From: Panaeolus papilionaceus
Lineage: Eukaryota > Basidiomycota > Agaricomycetes > Agaricales
Direction: 5' to 3'
Assembly (NCBI GenBank): GCA_015501605.1
Contig: JADNRZ010000032.1
Coordinates: 1-64,000, forward strand
DNA length: 64,000 nt
The notes beneath the pieces are model-generated. The model ran no database searches, had not been told where the DNA came from, and saw only the letters and a list, made by a program, of their open reading frames with translations. A program made the position numbers and the translations under genes. Shown in pieces: positions 34,084 through 46,657 of this stretch; position 1 is the stretch's first letter, and every line of letters begins with the position of its first letter.

Positions 34084-35015
34084 TGACTGTTTATGACGGT
34101 CTGAGAATGGACACTATTTTTGATATTTTGCAACTGCTATCCCATTTCATTTCCTTTTCAAGTACTTGGTCATGATCACGTTTCTCATGTTTTTATTTCA
34201 TGTTCTTCATCCCATTCAGTAGTTACACCTTCATACCCCTCCAAATTTCATTTGATGCTGGTTTATTGCGACGTCTTTGTACCTATGTCCAGCGTGTGCG
34301 TTCGCGTAGATGGAGTGCTGGCCTCCGTGTGGTTATCTCACTCTTACGAATGTTTTTAGCCATCAGTGTTACTTCTTTTTTTTCAATGTATATTATTTCA
34401 TTTCGCCCATTCGCCGTTGGGACAGTGACACTTGAAGCTCAAGAGATCGATCGTATGTCCGCATTATCCAAAATCAACGACGTGCCCCGCTCTTCCACCA
34501 ACCAGTGGCGATGGGCACTGCATGGGAAAAATGCGGGAGATGCGAGTGTTCGTTATCGGACTTTATATATGCTTTCTCTGTTCCCAACCGTCCCCTTCCG
34601 CCGTCCATTATAACGTGAGTCAGTTGACTGAAATCCCTTATTCTTTATTCACCCTAATCTTCATTCTTCAGTGACAGTGACTTATGGAAACAGAAGAGAG
34701 CAGCTCCAGGTCGAAATTACTGTTAGTCCGACGGGTAAGCAACCTACCAGTCTGACAATGTCCTCTAACCTCATTTTTCTAATCGATGTGTATGACAGGC
34801 TAAAAAAGTTGTTACTAGTGCTGTAAGAGACGTGTCCGCCGAAATAGCACGAAAGCTTTGCTTGCGCTTTCCTCTACGGGTCGTAGTGCAACTCTCACGC
34901 TCACTTGCGAAGCCAGTGATGCTGCCATGGGCCCAGACAGCCATTGCAATGTTATTCCTATCACTGAACTCGGATGTTTATTTAGGTCGAAGTGTTCGCC
35001 GGCTTGTCTACTCTA
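34084..35015. other. Unassigned; possible short exons
   Basis: A signal-peptide-like stretch (MRVFVIGLYICFLC, ATG near 34538) precedes a good donor at 34614 and candidate acceptors at 34671 and 34799. No combination gives a continuous frame, so I do not call a gene. It may be a decayed small secreted protein gene. Confidence 0.3.
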
Positions 35016-37344
35016 ATGTCGTTCCCACTGAAGATATTGGATGAAGCTCGATTGCACTCCTACAGGCAGAGGACGCTTGACCGAGGCTCGTTGAAATCCC
35101 CTTTCGCCACCTTACTCTCACCTCCTACTCAAATAACTGCTCCGAAATTCGAGTCCGCGAAATGGAAGATCATCTTGTCTCCCGTTCGTCGACTACCACC
35201 CGAGAGTCTACGGGACATCTTCCTGCTGGGATTCGCTTATAAAACTTATGACTAGTATGGCTTGGAGAGGCTGACTACCAGGGAACGTCTGTATTCCTGG
35301 ACCCTGATGTTTGTCGATTGTGGAGAGGTGGCGCATTGTCCACCCCAGTTTTATGGTCTTATATCCCACACCTGATTCTTTTCGACTATGACTTTCCCCC
35401 AAGAGTGACGACAGATCCAGAGCCTACCAGCGCATTCAATTTATGCTATGCCATTCCCAAAATACTCCTCTACACGTAGTAATCGGCAAGCGCGCCAATT
35501 CTCCTCTCCTCAATGGTATGGATAGCAGGTTTTGTACGGCCACAACCAGCAGCCATCCAGCACTTCCCTATTGCTTGAGCAGGCCGACCGATGGGAAACG
35601 GCACAGATTTACGTCGATGGGTTCGAATTTCTGCATAATTTCGTAAAACTGACAGGGCGCCTCCCCTCGCTTCGTAGTTTGCATTTTACTTTTTCTCAGG
35701 ATCAAGACACTCAAGGAGCGATGCGAGCCTGGGACGTGTTCTCTATCACCCCGAAACTCGAAAAGCTCTCTTTCAATATTGCTGCACCCAGTGATTGGTT
35801 TGTGCTGCCTTATCGGCAGCTTCGTAAGCTCCACGCCCATGTTAAAAACTCACATGGAATTGACGAGAAGTACATCAACTGGTTATTAGACTCACTAACA
35901 CTCGAAACCGTTGAGAGGATAGACTTCAGTTATTCAGACCCACTCAACCCGTTTGTGTTCAAGCAGCTGCCAGAACCCCTCCCACCTCTATTTCATTTGA
36001 CCCGCCTTTATCTTCATCCACCTACACCACATTTACTCAACGCCCTCACACTTCCGCGTTTGCAGGACCTAAAGCTAATACAACCCGAAGGTTGGCAAAC
36101 GCCTTGCTTGGATGATTGTCTCGCCCTCTTACAAGACTCTTCGGCCGCCTCGCCTTCCTCATCGATTCCATTGACCAAACTTCATATCGAATCTATTGCG
36201 CATGAGCTAGACAATTACCCCGCACAGGTGTTTCTCCACATTTTCCAGCTTTCGGGAAATCGCATTACATACAGGCTGTGTATCCCACTTCCGCCTGCCT
36301 ACATGCTCCGTCGTCTGGCTAGCACAATCGCAGGGATGACCCCGATGCTGCCTGTTCTTGAAGTCTGCATTTTTACTACGTCCAAGCGGCTAGAACAGGA
36401 TGACCTTTATTCCCTAAACCTCTTTGGGATTGCTCGGTGCATCGACGATAATTTCCTCGTTAATCAAGGGACCTCAAGCTTAACACCGATTGATGGTGTA
36501 TATCATTTGCGCAGCTGGGCGCTGGAAGGCGATAAAGAGAACCTCATACACCTTCAGTCTGGTCTGAATCGTTGTTGTATCTGGAACGTCATAAGCTCGA
36601 GCGACATACGGAACCACATACACGACCCGCAATGCTCATCATCCACTGACCAAGCCACCGTGGGAGATACGCCAAGTGACGAATCTCCAAATATTCGGGC
36701 GACAATGCTTGAATTTAAGGAGATGCTGAGGGACATTGTCAACCGCCGGGCAAAGACACCACGTAAAGGCATGTAAAAGGCAGTGGTACCCGAAAGACGA
36801 GGCGAAGACGTTCATCCAGCGACTTCAGGTCCTTGCAGATGTACGATTCGATGTCAAAACTGATTCGGTAAAGTTTTTGTTTTTGGGGCTAAACGTTGTA
36901 ACTAACCTTGATGCAAGTTTTCCGACCTTTATTCCCTCCTGTGCGATGTCAAGGAAAGACTCGATAGTACGCCCATCGATATGGTGAAGTCCCTCTATCC
37001 GTATTTCTTTGATATGGAAGAAGCTCTCTACGCTGTGTTGAGGAACTGGTACGACCTCAATCAGGAAGAAATTTTAAAGGTCCATTGGGTCTTTAATCCC
37101 TACAGAAAAAAGCTGCTTTATATCCCAATGGCGGAACGTGAGTCCTACTGGTAGACCTCGTATTCGACTCCTCCTAGAAATGCAGACCCTCGCTCATTTT
37201 ATTCAGCATCTCGAACCACAGAGGCGGCCATTGGATGGGGCAACTAGAAAACGCCGTGCGCTGCCGTGCGCTGCCGTGAACTCACTACTGTGTCCCACAG
37301 CAAATATCATGGCTTTGCACAGCTTCGAACAGCTCTTCAGTTGA
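35016..37344 (+). pseudogene. F-box/LRR-like protein, N-terminally broken, TE-extended
   Basis: An F-box core is visible at 35170-35245 (LSPVRRLPPESLRDIFLLGF), followed by RLWRGGALSTPVLW and a block like MLCHSQNTPLHVVIGK, but these lie in different frames with stops between them. From 35532 a 414-codon frame encodes the LRR-like body (GRLPSLRSLHFTF ... FSITPKLEKLSFN ...). The body continues through introns 36868-36917 and 37138-37177 into FSDLYSLLCDVKERLDSTP ... VHWVFNPYRKKLLYIP, which aligns with the intact paralog at 47940-50475. The final exon is invaded by the 37238-38465 transposon two bases before its original TAG, so the frame now ends at 37344 inside the transposon. F-box proteins recruit substrates to SCF ubiquitin ligases. 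Confidence 0.6.
37229..37237. repeat. 9 bp target site duplication, left copy
   Basis: CATTGGATG here and at 38466-38474 immediately flank the 1228 bp element. Confidence 0.8.
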
Positions 37345-38465
37345 GCACACAGTAGCACGGTAGTGAATTAATAGGTAGCATACAATTAGAGCGACTTTTT
37401 TTAGAGCTTTCCACGTCTCTGTATGTCTTCGACACGGTAGGGACACGGCTCATCACGGCTGACCACGGCAGGGACACGGCTTTGCACGGCGTTGCACGTC
37501 CTTGCATGGCTCTTCACGTCTCTGCACGGTTTTAGGTGTTTTCAGCACGGCAGTGGCACGTCTCTCACGCTAAGCTGCACGGTACGACACGGTTGATTGA
37601 TACACTTAGAAAGGTAAGATAGTTCCATCTGTTTGTTCCTTCGAAGAGTGTCTGAATCCTCAGTAGCACTGTATCACAATTATCTTTCATCAATCATACA
37701 TTTCAGAAGGTAAGCCCCATTCTCAGCCCTACAAATGACAATATCAGACAATCAAATCATATTTATTTCATCAAAGAGTCACCGATCCCCAAGTACCTCT
37801 TCAATTCCACACACGCTGATGAGCGCTGCATCGATATACCCTTATTTTTCGGATTTTCGATATTTTCCCATGCATTTCTATTCGCCACAGCGCTTCGTTC
37901 ACGCGTTGTTTCTATTTCCATGATTTTACATAGTTTTACATATATTATGTACCTATTTTACAAAGAATAAATGCCTCTTTCCACCCCATATTTTTGTGTT
38001 TCCTCTTTGTATTTCATCTTCATCGTCGCACAGTGCCCGTACGCACCTTCGTCAGTGCATATATTTGTCATTTTCATCGTATTCACTGTTGTATTTGCCC
38101 CCAGCTCACATTACCCTGGTATGTCCTTTTCATCTCCTCATCTCTCTCTCACATATCGACCCCACTAACTCGTACTGCTTGTCACTCCCTTGCCTTTCCA
38201 TTGCACCAGCTTATCCCTCAGTCACACCTTCACCACTGCTCACCTTTTCAGTCAGATAACCCCACGACCACATCAACAGCCATGCGTGGGGCGTTGCACA
38301 GCACACTCACGGTCCGCTGCACGGTACACGCACGGTACACGCACGGTACATGCACGGCTCGCTCACGGTTCCGCACGGCTTTGCACGGTTTTACTATGAC
38401 CTTGCACGGTAATGCACGGTCGCGCACGGCAGATCCCGGCTTTGCACGGCGTTTTACCTATGCCC
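37238..38465. mobile_element. Non-autonomous DNA transposon with CACGG subterminal repeats
   Basis: The 1228 bp element starts GGGCAACTAGAAAACGCCGTGC and ends in a related complement (GCACGGCGTTTTACCTATGCCC). A perfect 9 bp target duplication CATTGGATG flanks it (37229-37237 and 38466-38474). Both ends carry dense CACGG/CCGTG words (about 37250-37600 and 38280-38455), typical of transposase-binding subterminal repeats. The AT- and pyrimidine-rich middle has no transposase. A 9 bp duplication is typical of Mutator-like elements; the terminal repeats are short for that group. Confidence 0.75.
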
Positions 38466-38726
38466 CATTGGATGGATAGGGGACAAATTTTTGGCACACG
38501 GGAAACGATCGAGGAGAGCCGTTATACAGCCGTATAATATAAATTGGGACTCCTGATGAGTTTTAGGAGAATACCATTAGGTGGCATTCTACAGATCATA
38601 AGCCGTTTTGTGACAAACCTGTTGGGTGAGGTCATTAGACGCGACTGATAAAATCAGCACTAGAGTTGACTTACTCTCTATCTGCGCTAATTTTTCATTC
38701 TCTGATTCTGCGTGCGGTACACCGAA
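38466..38726. other. Right flank of the transposon, no gene seen
   Basis: It opens with the right copy of the CATTGGATG duplication (38466-38474) and the TAG that would have ended the F-box gene. Nothing else is recognisable before the DUF6534-like stop codon at 38727. Confidence 0.4.
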
Positions 38727-40681
38727 TTATTCCCTCTGCAAGGATTCATCCGCACGAGCATTGGAACTTTCCCCATCAGCACCTCCATCATCTCCACCAA
38801 ATAGCAAACGGCTCGGGATATCGAGCTCGATTGTTTCTTCCATGCGTTTGTGAAGCGTCTTTTTGGCGTTAAACCTAAAAAGTGTCGTCCTTAGCTGGTT
38901 ATCACAATGATAGCTGTTGGGAAATCGCCGTACAACGTTAATATCGCATTCACATACACTGTGTCAAGGGATCAGATAAATCATTGAGCCAGTTTGGGAG
39001 CTAATACTAGTATAGCAATATTATTGCCACTCACATTGAATGATCCAAATGTCGACCGCGAAGTACAGAAGCGTATCGGGCCGCAGGGTAAACTGTTATA
39101 CATGAGCATGGTTCGCCTAATCGCACCATAGAGATGGAAATACGCTACATACCAACAACGCAGAACTCAATGCCGCAAATCTGGGGGATGTCATCGAACA
39201 CGAGTAATTTTTACCTCGAATAAAGCGTGGCTGTAGGAACGCGAACTCACGAGGTTGATAGTCCCGTGGTCAAGAAGCATCGAACCAAAACCCTAATGAC
39301 ATTCCGAGTCCTAATCAATGGCCAGACCAATTCAGTACATCTGCAGAAGGAGTTCAACTAAAGCTTCCTGTCCTACCTAGGCATAGTCATTGTACTCATT
39401 CCTTGATTTAGTGAAATGCACATCAGGATTGCAAGAAAAGCGTCGATCAAAGCAGTTGAGACCCCAGCGCATACTGTCATCCGTGATCTTGTAGGACCCA
39501 CAACATGTCCCGTGAAAAGCCTAAGGGCAAGATCAAGAGCCGAAGCGCTGATGGGCTACCAGAGTCTTCTTACACTTTTATTTTCAACACTGAGAGAAGG
39601 GGTAAGTATAGGAAAATTATGAGTAAGACGTTTGAATGTGCACCTGTCCCCACTACTATAGCAGATTATATCCCAGATAAGCGCAAGAAAAAACTTCGAT
39701 CCACTCAATGCGGAAATCTTACCAGCTGCTGGCATCAGTGTGCACAATAACGTCACCTTCAGGGGAAGTTTGACAAGGGAGCAAAGTGCAAAAAACTTGA
39801 AACCCACCTTGATGAGTCGCGCTTTCCGAGTCGCGAATCTTATGTCTGCGTTGGCAACTTGTGATGTCCAGTCTAAGGTTAGCATCGGCGACGAACACGG
39901 AGAATAAAGAGCTTACACTTCCAGGTGATGGTCGCATAAAATCTGATGTGCTATTCGAGCATAGTAACTGAGAAGGAAAGCAAATCAACTCACAGCTGCA
40001 CTGATAGCGCGACGATACTATATTTGGCACGAATAAGTCGATGATCGAATCGTGCTTTTGTGCGAAGAGGGTAGCATACGCACTTTGATCGTTCCCATTG
40101 CCTTCGAGAGATGTGATGAGCACTTCGAGAGAGTTGATAAGTTTCTGCGTAGATCTCACCCGGAATGTCCTGAGTATCGCCATTATCGTCAAGAATGAAA
40201 ACGTGTTGAGAGAATAAGCAACGTGCCTAACCATCATAGAACTCCTAGTAAGCGCCGTACTCGAGACTCCCCTCTCTTGCCCTAAGCCCATAAAGGAGCG
40301 AACAAGAGAAATTGATAACGCAAAATATGACGCGTCAAGTAATCTTTTCGGATTTATTGTCAGTATCTGTACGTTCGTATCACAGAAATTTACTTACACA
40401 AGAAATGTCGCCTTTGAAAGAGACCCAACGTTAAACATCCAAGGGAGTATGATATGAATAATAGATTGAGATTGTGACATACGAACAGCCTTCTTTTCAA
40501 AGAGTCTTTTCTGTAATCAACAAAGTAGCGATACGATCTAAACTTATTTTTGCCAAACATCCTGGTATTCTAGTCAGTACCTCGAAGATTAGAGACCGGA
40601 AAAAAGCACATACGCGCATCCAACAATGAATCCAAAGAAGATGGCGTCGAGCTGATGGACATTAATGAGCTGCGATTCCAT
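38727..40681 (-). CDS. DUF6534-like membrane protein, tandem copy 1
   Basis: This multi-exon gene belongs to a fungal membrane-protein family of unknown function. Start ATG 40681; exon 1 (40614-40681) reads MESQLINVHQLDAIFFGFIVG, exon 2 (40483-40561) MFGKNKFRSYRYFVDYRKDS. A 14 nt micro-exon (ATFLV) joins to VLLDASYFALS. At the 3' end KVYVNAILTL is spliced to FNAKKTLHKRMEETIELD and a Ser/Asp-rich tail ending at 38727. Intron phases are consistent with copy 2. The middle exons were not all resolved, so the full protein is uncertain and some decay is possible. Family assignment rests on the DAIFFGF start and the YVNAIL..NAK.. end. Confidence 0.5.
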
Positions 40682-41691
40682 GGATAACGACATCTAATCT
40701 GTTCTCTGGTCGTCGATGTGGCAGTCGCAAGAGCCGTTTGATATGCGAGAAGCGAGAGCTGGGGGGCGGTGGTCAAAGGTTAAATATCAGGATTCAGTTT
40801 CACTAAATCATGACACAAAGACACGCGTCCCCAAGTCCGACGATGGCCAACGCTGACCTCATCTACCTCCGTCGAATACATTCAATGAATTCAATCTATA
40901 ATTGTATTTAGCCATGTGGCCTAGGGAACTTAATTCAGTCCTTTCATTTCTCCTGCCGAATAGAATCGTCAGAGCATGACGGACGAATATATACATACTA
41001 CCGCTGCCACCGGGTACCATCCTAGGTCGCTGCTGCGCTTGGGGAGGTCTTGATATTGGTAAGAAAGAGGTGAATGATGATGTTGAGGTGACTGGGAGAC
41101 GGAAGGTGGGACGGAAAGGACAGGTAGCGACGTGCGGTAAGAGTTCGTGGAGTCGAAGTCTGAGAGGCTATGCTGCGCTCATCAGCGCCTAGATTTAACT
41201 CCGGATGCGAGGCCGATGTCGATCCCCAGGCTTCTGAGGTGACAACCGGCGACAGAGGAAGGCTCCGAGGGAAGCGCATATCTCGGAACACCTCTGAAGC
41301 ATTCTACACGACAATCTGTTGATGGGACATCGCCTTGATTGTGATTGACTTCTGAGGCCGCCGACAAGAAGGGGTTGATCTCATAGAGGGGATCCTACTT
41401 GGATCAGTACCAGACTTCGGAATGGATGAAAGACGCCAATTACGGTGCTCGAGGAAGGAAGTGTCTATTTTGAGGGACTTATTATTCAAGGCTGGGAGTG
41501 GATGAACCGCTATCTGATAAGGTCGGATGGATAGTCAGTGGAGCGGAAACAATTGGAACTTGAACAAGAGAATCAGCGTTACAGCTTTCCGACAGGGAAG
41601 TTACAGAATTCGTTGGCCATCATAATCTACAGCATGAGTAAGGCTTCGTATTTTCAACGGCATCCTCGAATTCCGCTTTCAGTACACCATA
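40682..41691. other. Upstream part of the duplicated unit
   Basis: No gene is called. Sequence near 41218-41290 (GGCGACA-GAGGAAGG words) reappears near 44090-44130, so the duplication that produced the two DUF6534-like genes includes upstream flank. Confidence 0.4.
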
Positions 41692-43664
41692 TTATATCGT
41701 CTGCGTGGGTTCAATGGCATGGGCATTGATGTTTCCTCTATCAGCAACTTCATCGATATCGTCTCCTCCAAATATCAAACGGCTCGTCACGTCGAGCTCA
41801 ATTGTTTCTTCCATACGTTTCCGAAGTATCTTTTTGGCATTGAACCTGAAACGCGTCGTAGTTAGCTAACCATCCCACCATTAGCTATAGGAAAATTGCC
41901 GTACAACGTTAAGATCACATTGAGATACACTGTGTCAAAGGATTCAGATAAAACATTCAGTGACCGACTTGAGAGCCCATAATAAAATTATCACTCACGT
42001 TGAATGATCCAAATTTCGACCGCGAGATAGAGAAGCGTGTCAGGCCGCAGGGTAGACTGTTATAGACGAGCACCCTCAGAATCAATGGACCACGGCAATG
42101 AAAAAACGCTACATACCAGCAACGTAGAACTCAAAGACGCAAATCTAGGGATGTTATTGAACAGACCATTTCCATCTCGAATAAAGCTCGACCGTAGAAA
42201 CTCGAATACTTACGAGGTCAATAGTCCTGTGGTCAAGAAGCATCGAACCAAAAACTTGATGACTTTCTGAGTCCTGGTTAGCCATATTCAGAGTCCAGAC
42301 CAATTTAATACCTCTTTCAGATCAAATGTAAACTTTGTGTCCTACCTAGGCATCGTATTCACCCCCTGAAGGAGTGAAACACATATTAGGATTGCAAGAA
42401 AAGCGTTGACCACAGACGTTGAGACCCCAGCGCATACTATCATCTGAAATCTTGTGTGGTCCGCGACGCGTTCTACACAATGCCTGGATGCAAGAGCAAG
42501 GGGAATACTGTGAATCATAGAGGTGAATAAGTTAACAGCGCTTCCTTACACTATAATTTCCGACGCTAAGAGAAGGGTTAAGTATTGGAAATTTACGAGC
42601 AAAACATTTGCAATGCGGACCTGTCCCCATTACTACAATGGGGAAATGTCCCAAATAAGCGCCGAAATCTCAACCTGGAGAGCAAAGATCTTACCTGCTA
42701 CCGGTATCAGGACAAATTTTAGCGTGGCCTTCGAGAAGATTAGTTTGGCAATGGTAGTATAAATCACTTGAACACACCTTGATTAACCCTGCTTTACGAC
42801 CTTTATACCTCACGCCGGCGGTTGTAACTAATAACATCGCATTAGCTTCATAGTAAAGAAAGAGAAGATGCAAGCTTACATTTCCAGAGCATGTTGGCAT
42901 AAAATCTGGTCCAAGCATCTTCAGGAATAATAGCAGGTAAGGAAAGCGAGTCGACTTACAACTGCACTGACAGCGCAACAATGCTCTGATTGACGCGGGT
43001 AAGTCGCCAATCGGTCAGTAACTTTGTATGAAGATGGTACATACTTTTATCGTTCCCATAGCCTTTCGATAGATCCTATTAGCGCTTTGAGACAATTAAT
43101 GAGTTTCTGCTTGGAGCTCACCCGGAAAGTCCTGAATATCCCAGTCTGCATGACTTGAAACGCGGTGAGAACTTTGGCAACGCACCTATTCATCACACCA
43201 CTCAGATTCGACAGTGCCTTTCCTTGCCCTACTCCCATAGAGGAGCGAACAAGAAATAATGATAAAGCAAAATACGACCCAATGAGTGTCCTAACCGGTC
43301 CGCTCAGTCAATGTCCGTATTGTTCGCACCATGGAAGGGTGCTCACACGAGGAAGGATACCTTTGAGAGATACGGAAGGTGGAATATGGTAGGAGCAATA
43401 CCCAAAGGCCGTAACAAGGTCAGAACTCATCGATAATACCAAGGGCATGTAACATACGAATAGCCTTCTTTTCAAAGAGTCTGTTCTGTACTCGGCGAAG
43501 TAGCGATATGATCTAAACATGTTTTTGCCAAACATCCTGATATCCCAATCAGCACCCTCATGAAGGGACTATCCGAGAATGGGAAAACATACATACACGC
43601 ATTCAATGACGAATCCGAAGAAGATAGCGTCGGCGTGGTGAACATTGATGAGCTGCGATTCCAT
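41692..43664 (-). CDS. DUF6534-like membrane protein, tandem copy 2
   Basis: Paralog of the gene at 38727-40681, offset about 2.97 kb in the same orientation. Exon 1 (43597-43664) is 68 nt, as in copy 1 (MESQLINVHHADAIFFGF). Exon 2 reads MFGKNMFRSYRYFAEYRTDS, the micro-exon VSFLV, then VTLIGSYFALSL. The 3' end VYLNVILTL joins FNAKKILRKRMEETIELD and ends at 41692. The conserved exon lengths and intron positions between copies support real genes even though not every middle exon was placed. DUF6534 proteins are predicted multi-pass membrane proteins without a known activity. Confidence 0.5.
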
Positions 43665-44857
43665 GGATGGTGATAGCTGCTTTGTCCGTCGGTCGCAGAA
43701 GTGGCAGCTGTGATAATTGTTTGATATGCGAGAAGTAAGAGCTGGTGTGTGGTAGTCAAAAGGTTAAATACCAGTGACACAAAATTATCACACAACGGCA
43801 CGAAGACACGCGTCCCCAAGCCCGGTGTTTGAGAACGCTGACCTTATCCAACCCGTCGATCGATTTCAATGAATTCGATGTGCTTGCCCATGCCGCCTGG
43901 ATCACTGCGGAGTCATCCCGTCAACCATACCAAATAGTACCTTCGGAGTATGACATACACAGATGGTCGACGTTATTTTGGGTGTCTATCAATTCAAACG
44001 CTGCAGTATCAGGGTCATTCTACTACCAGATGCGGCGCCTACATTGATCCTCAAAGATATCCGGAGTTCTGCAAAGGCGAGAAGCGGCGACAAAGGAAGG
44101 TTACGAGGGATCCGTAAATTTCGGACTGGATGATCCAGTCTTTACGGTCCACTATCGGCGACGAAAACGAAAAAAGAAAAAAACGCCACTTTCCGCTTTC
44201 GTGTTGAAGTTCACCAGTTTAATTGGTGTGCAAACCAAGCCAAGGAGCTGATTTCGCAAAGTATCTCCTTCTCGTTTGTGTGAATGGGCTTACCATTCGA
44301 GGGATCGGCCGCGATCTGAAAAGGTCAGACAGATGGTCAGTAGAACTGGAACGCGCGCTAGACATTTAACAAGAAAAACAGTAAGCGTAAAGAGGGAAAA
44401 AGAATATTGAACATATCGAGAGGTAGAACGTAAAAGAAAGCTATAGAGTAGCAGAGGTATTTACAATGTGAGAATAAACACATGGACTATATGTATAAAG
44501 CAGTTAGGATAGAAATTAGGCAATGAAAAAAGACCGATTGTAATGATATGCAACAAGTGAATGTAGAGTAGAATAAAAAGTATGTGACAAAGCGAGAAAC
44601 TGGAACTGAAATGAAAGTGGACGGCCTTGTGTGCGCGCCTGGCGAGAAAAGGTAAAGCTATCCAGTGAAACAACGCAAGCAAGGTCGCATTTGTGAGGCT
44701 GCTTGGTTTGCAGTGTCAGGGTTTGATATCCCCAGATTGGCAGCCAAGAGATCCAGCGCATCCAAGAAAAAACCAATACTTCCTGCACAAAGAAGTGTCC
44801 CGGGTCCATCCAAAAGCAAAGAAAAGAAGACGGTATAGTCAGATTTGGCGCGATAGC
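43665..44857. other. Intergenic, duplicated flank then AT-rich spacer
   Basis: 43700-44140 resembles sequence upstream of copy 1. The remainder is A-rich on the plus strand, with no recognisable gene. Confidence 0.4.
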
Positions 44858-46351
44858 TCACGCGCCATGCCGCACCCGGACCTCAATCTTCTGGCCTACA
44901 ACATGCGGGTGGGTGGTATCATCCGACACGATAAATTTGATACGACCACCACACACGATTTCTGGTTGAGTCGCTTGTTGCGCTGCCGCACCCAGAGTTT
45001 TTTTCCTGGAGAGACAGGTGCATTTGAACCGCATGATGTGCGTGGTCGGACAGTTGAGGTCAGATTTGGAGCTGATTGGTTGGCCGTATCTGGTGGAGGG
45101 AAACAGGTAAGTGACAATGTTCCAAGTGTCAAGGGCGGACAGGCGAGATAGGGGTAAAAAAGAATGCGCATATATGCAGGTTTTATTGACGAGATGGTCA
45201 AGAATGAGCGGCAGCTGCACGAAAAAAAACACAGCCGTAGCTCTACATTAGGGATACAGGAATATATACATACTCAAATGGGAGCTTGGCGATCCTTTTC
45301 AGATCTCTGCTCACATAACGGGCTCTTGTCGGGTTGTTGATAGTCGCGTCTGCGATGATGGTGTGGTGACCAACAAAGGCCAGAGATCCAGGCTTTGCAG
45401 AGGCCAGAGCTAAACGCACAGAGTCATATAGCTCCCTAGCGTTCTGGTATTCAGTCTATAAAAAGGGTATAAGAAATGAGCGATAAATGCGAAACCCAGA
45501 ATATGCGCACCAGATTGGAATTGACAGTCTCCGCACGAACAGGGATAGCGAGCTCAACGATGAGCCTGCTTACCCCTTTCTTCATCATCTTGACGGCCTT
45601 CTTCAGCTCGTCGCCCTCGAGCTCACTTAACAACTTGGGCGACGCTTTCCGTTTTGTACCCCTCTCACCGAACAAAGCTATCGCCTCAACGTCCTGCATC
45701 TCCGCGTCCTCGTCTTCTGTCTTCACTCGCACCCCAGAAGCTTGTTGCTGCTGTTGAAGTAAACGATTTTCAGCCCGTGCCTTCTTGAGCTGAGCCTTCA
45801 ACCTTTCCTTTTCTCTGCATTGTAGGCAGCGTTTGAAAGAATGGTATGCCGAAATTTGGACATTGCATCCTCGTGCTATGCATGTCTTTGTATGAGATTG
45901 GTTTTCAGATTCCAGTGGGCTAGTCGCTGAGCTAGGACTAGATCTGACGAGTGTGGAGCTTTTCAGGGGCGACGAGGTGTTGGGGATTGAAGACACTGGA
46001 GGTGGGCTCTCATTTTTCACCGCCACTTTCAGGCTTGAAGTCGACGCCCTAGGCTTTGAGCCTACAGACTGCCGTGGTTTAGACGAGCTGGCAGCCTTTT
46101 CATCTAATATTGCATTTTTTAGATCCATAATTCGGGTGGCACTCATTTAAACACAGACCTGCTTCCGACGCTTGGTCGAACTTTGCCCATTTCTCCGTCA
46201 GTGTCATAGATTTCCTCTTCGGCGCTGGCTTTGGAATAGCGTTTGAGCTCGTCTTCATTGGCTTTGGCTTGTTCTCCGTCAGATTTTGAAAGAAAGCTTT
46301 CGTCTCTTGGAACTTCTTTGAAGAGCCGCTCTTGGTGCTCTTGGTCGACAT
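44858..46351 (-). CDS. Unknown protein with C4 zinc-like motif, 399 aa
   Basis: Four exons (46159-46351, 45511-46103, 45274-45455, 44858-45089) join in phase. The N-terminus is Lys/Ser-rich (MSTKSTKSGSSKKF), then TLTEKWAKFDQASEA. The middle has CIARGCNVQISAYHSFKRC followed by LQC, a CX4C...CX2C pattern continuing into a basic coiled coil (REKERLKAQLKKARAENRL) and poly-Gln. Later blocks are ELYDSVRLALASAKPGS and a C-terminal VCGGRIKFIVSDDTTHP. I have seen CxxC-YRWKxCxxCRE-type motifs in many agaricomycete hypothetical proteins and infer zinc binding, possibly nuclear. Intron 3 (184 nt) is longer than the rest and may hide a small exon. Function unknown. Confidence 0.6.
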
Positions 46352-46657
46352 TTTTATGTGCTCGACGCGTAGAAAAATTAGAGTAATAACGAGTGTGCAG
46401 CGAAAATATTTGATAGAGTATAAAGGCACCTAGATGAGACACCTAGGCATAGAACGAAAGGATGAAGGAGCAACGATGGCGGCGACAGGCTGAAAGGAGC
46501 TCAATGACCCTGACGCGTTACAATTAGACATGTGATATGACAACACGCCATCGAATGTAACGCGTTCGTCACTGTCGCAACCGGTCTGCTCAGCCTTCTA
46601 CTGCTACCATCTTATGAGGAATATTTGAACGGCGCCTATTTCTTTCGACGTAAATGA
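46352..46657. other. Intergenic, divergent promoter region
   Basis: It lies between a minus-strand gene and a plus-strand candidate. ACGCGTT occurs twice (about 46513 and 46560). No TATA box is clear. Confidence 0.3.

Noticed and set aside
37430..38450. CACGG repeats as a CRISPR-like or satellite array
   Set aside because: Spacing is irregular, orientation reverses toward the two ends, and the block is bounded by a target duplication, so these are transposon subterminal repeats.
44693..45151. 152-codon plus-strand frame
   Set aside because: It is antisense to the last exon and intron of the minus-strand gene 44858-46351, whose four exons join in phase.
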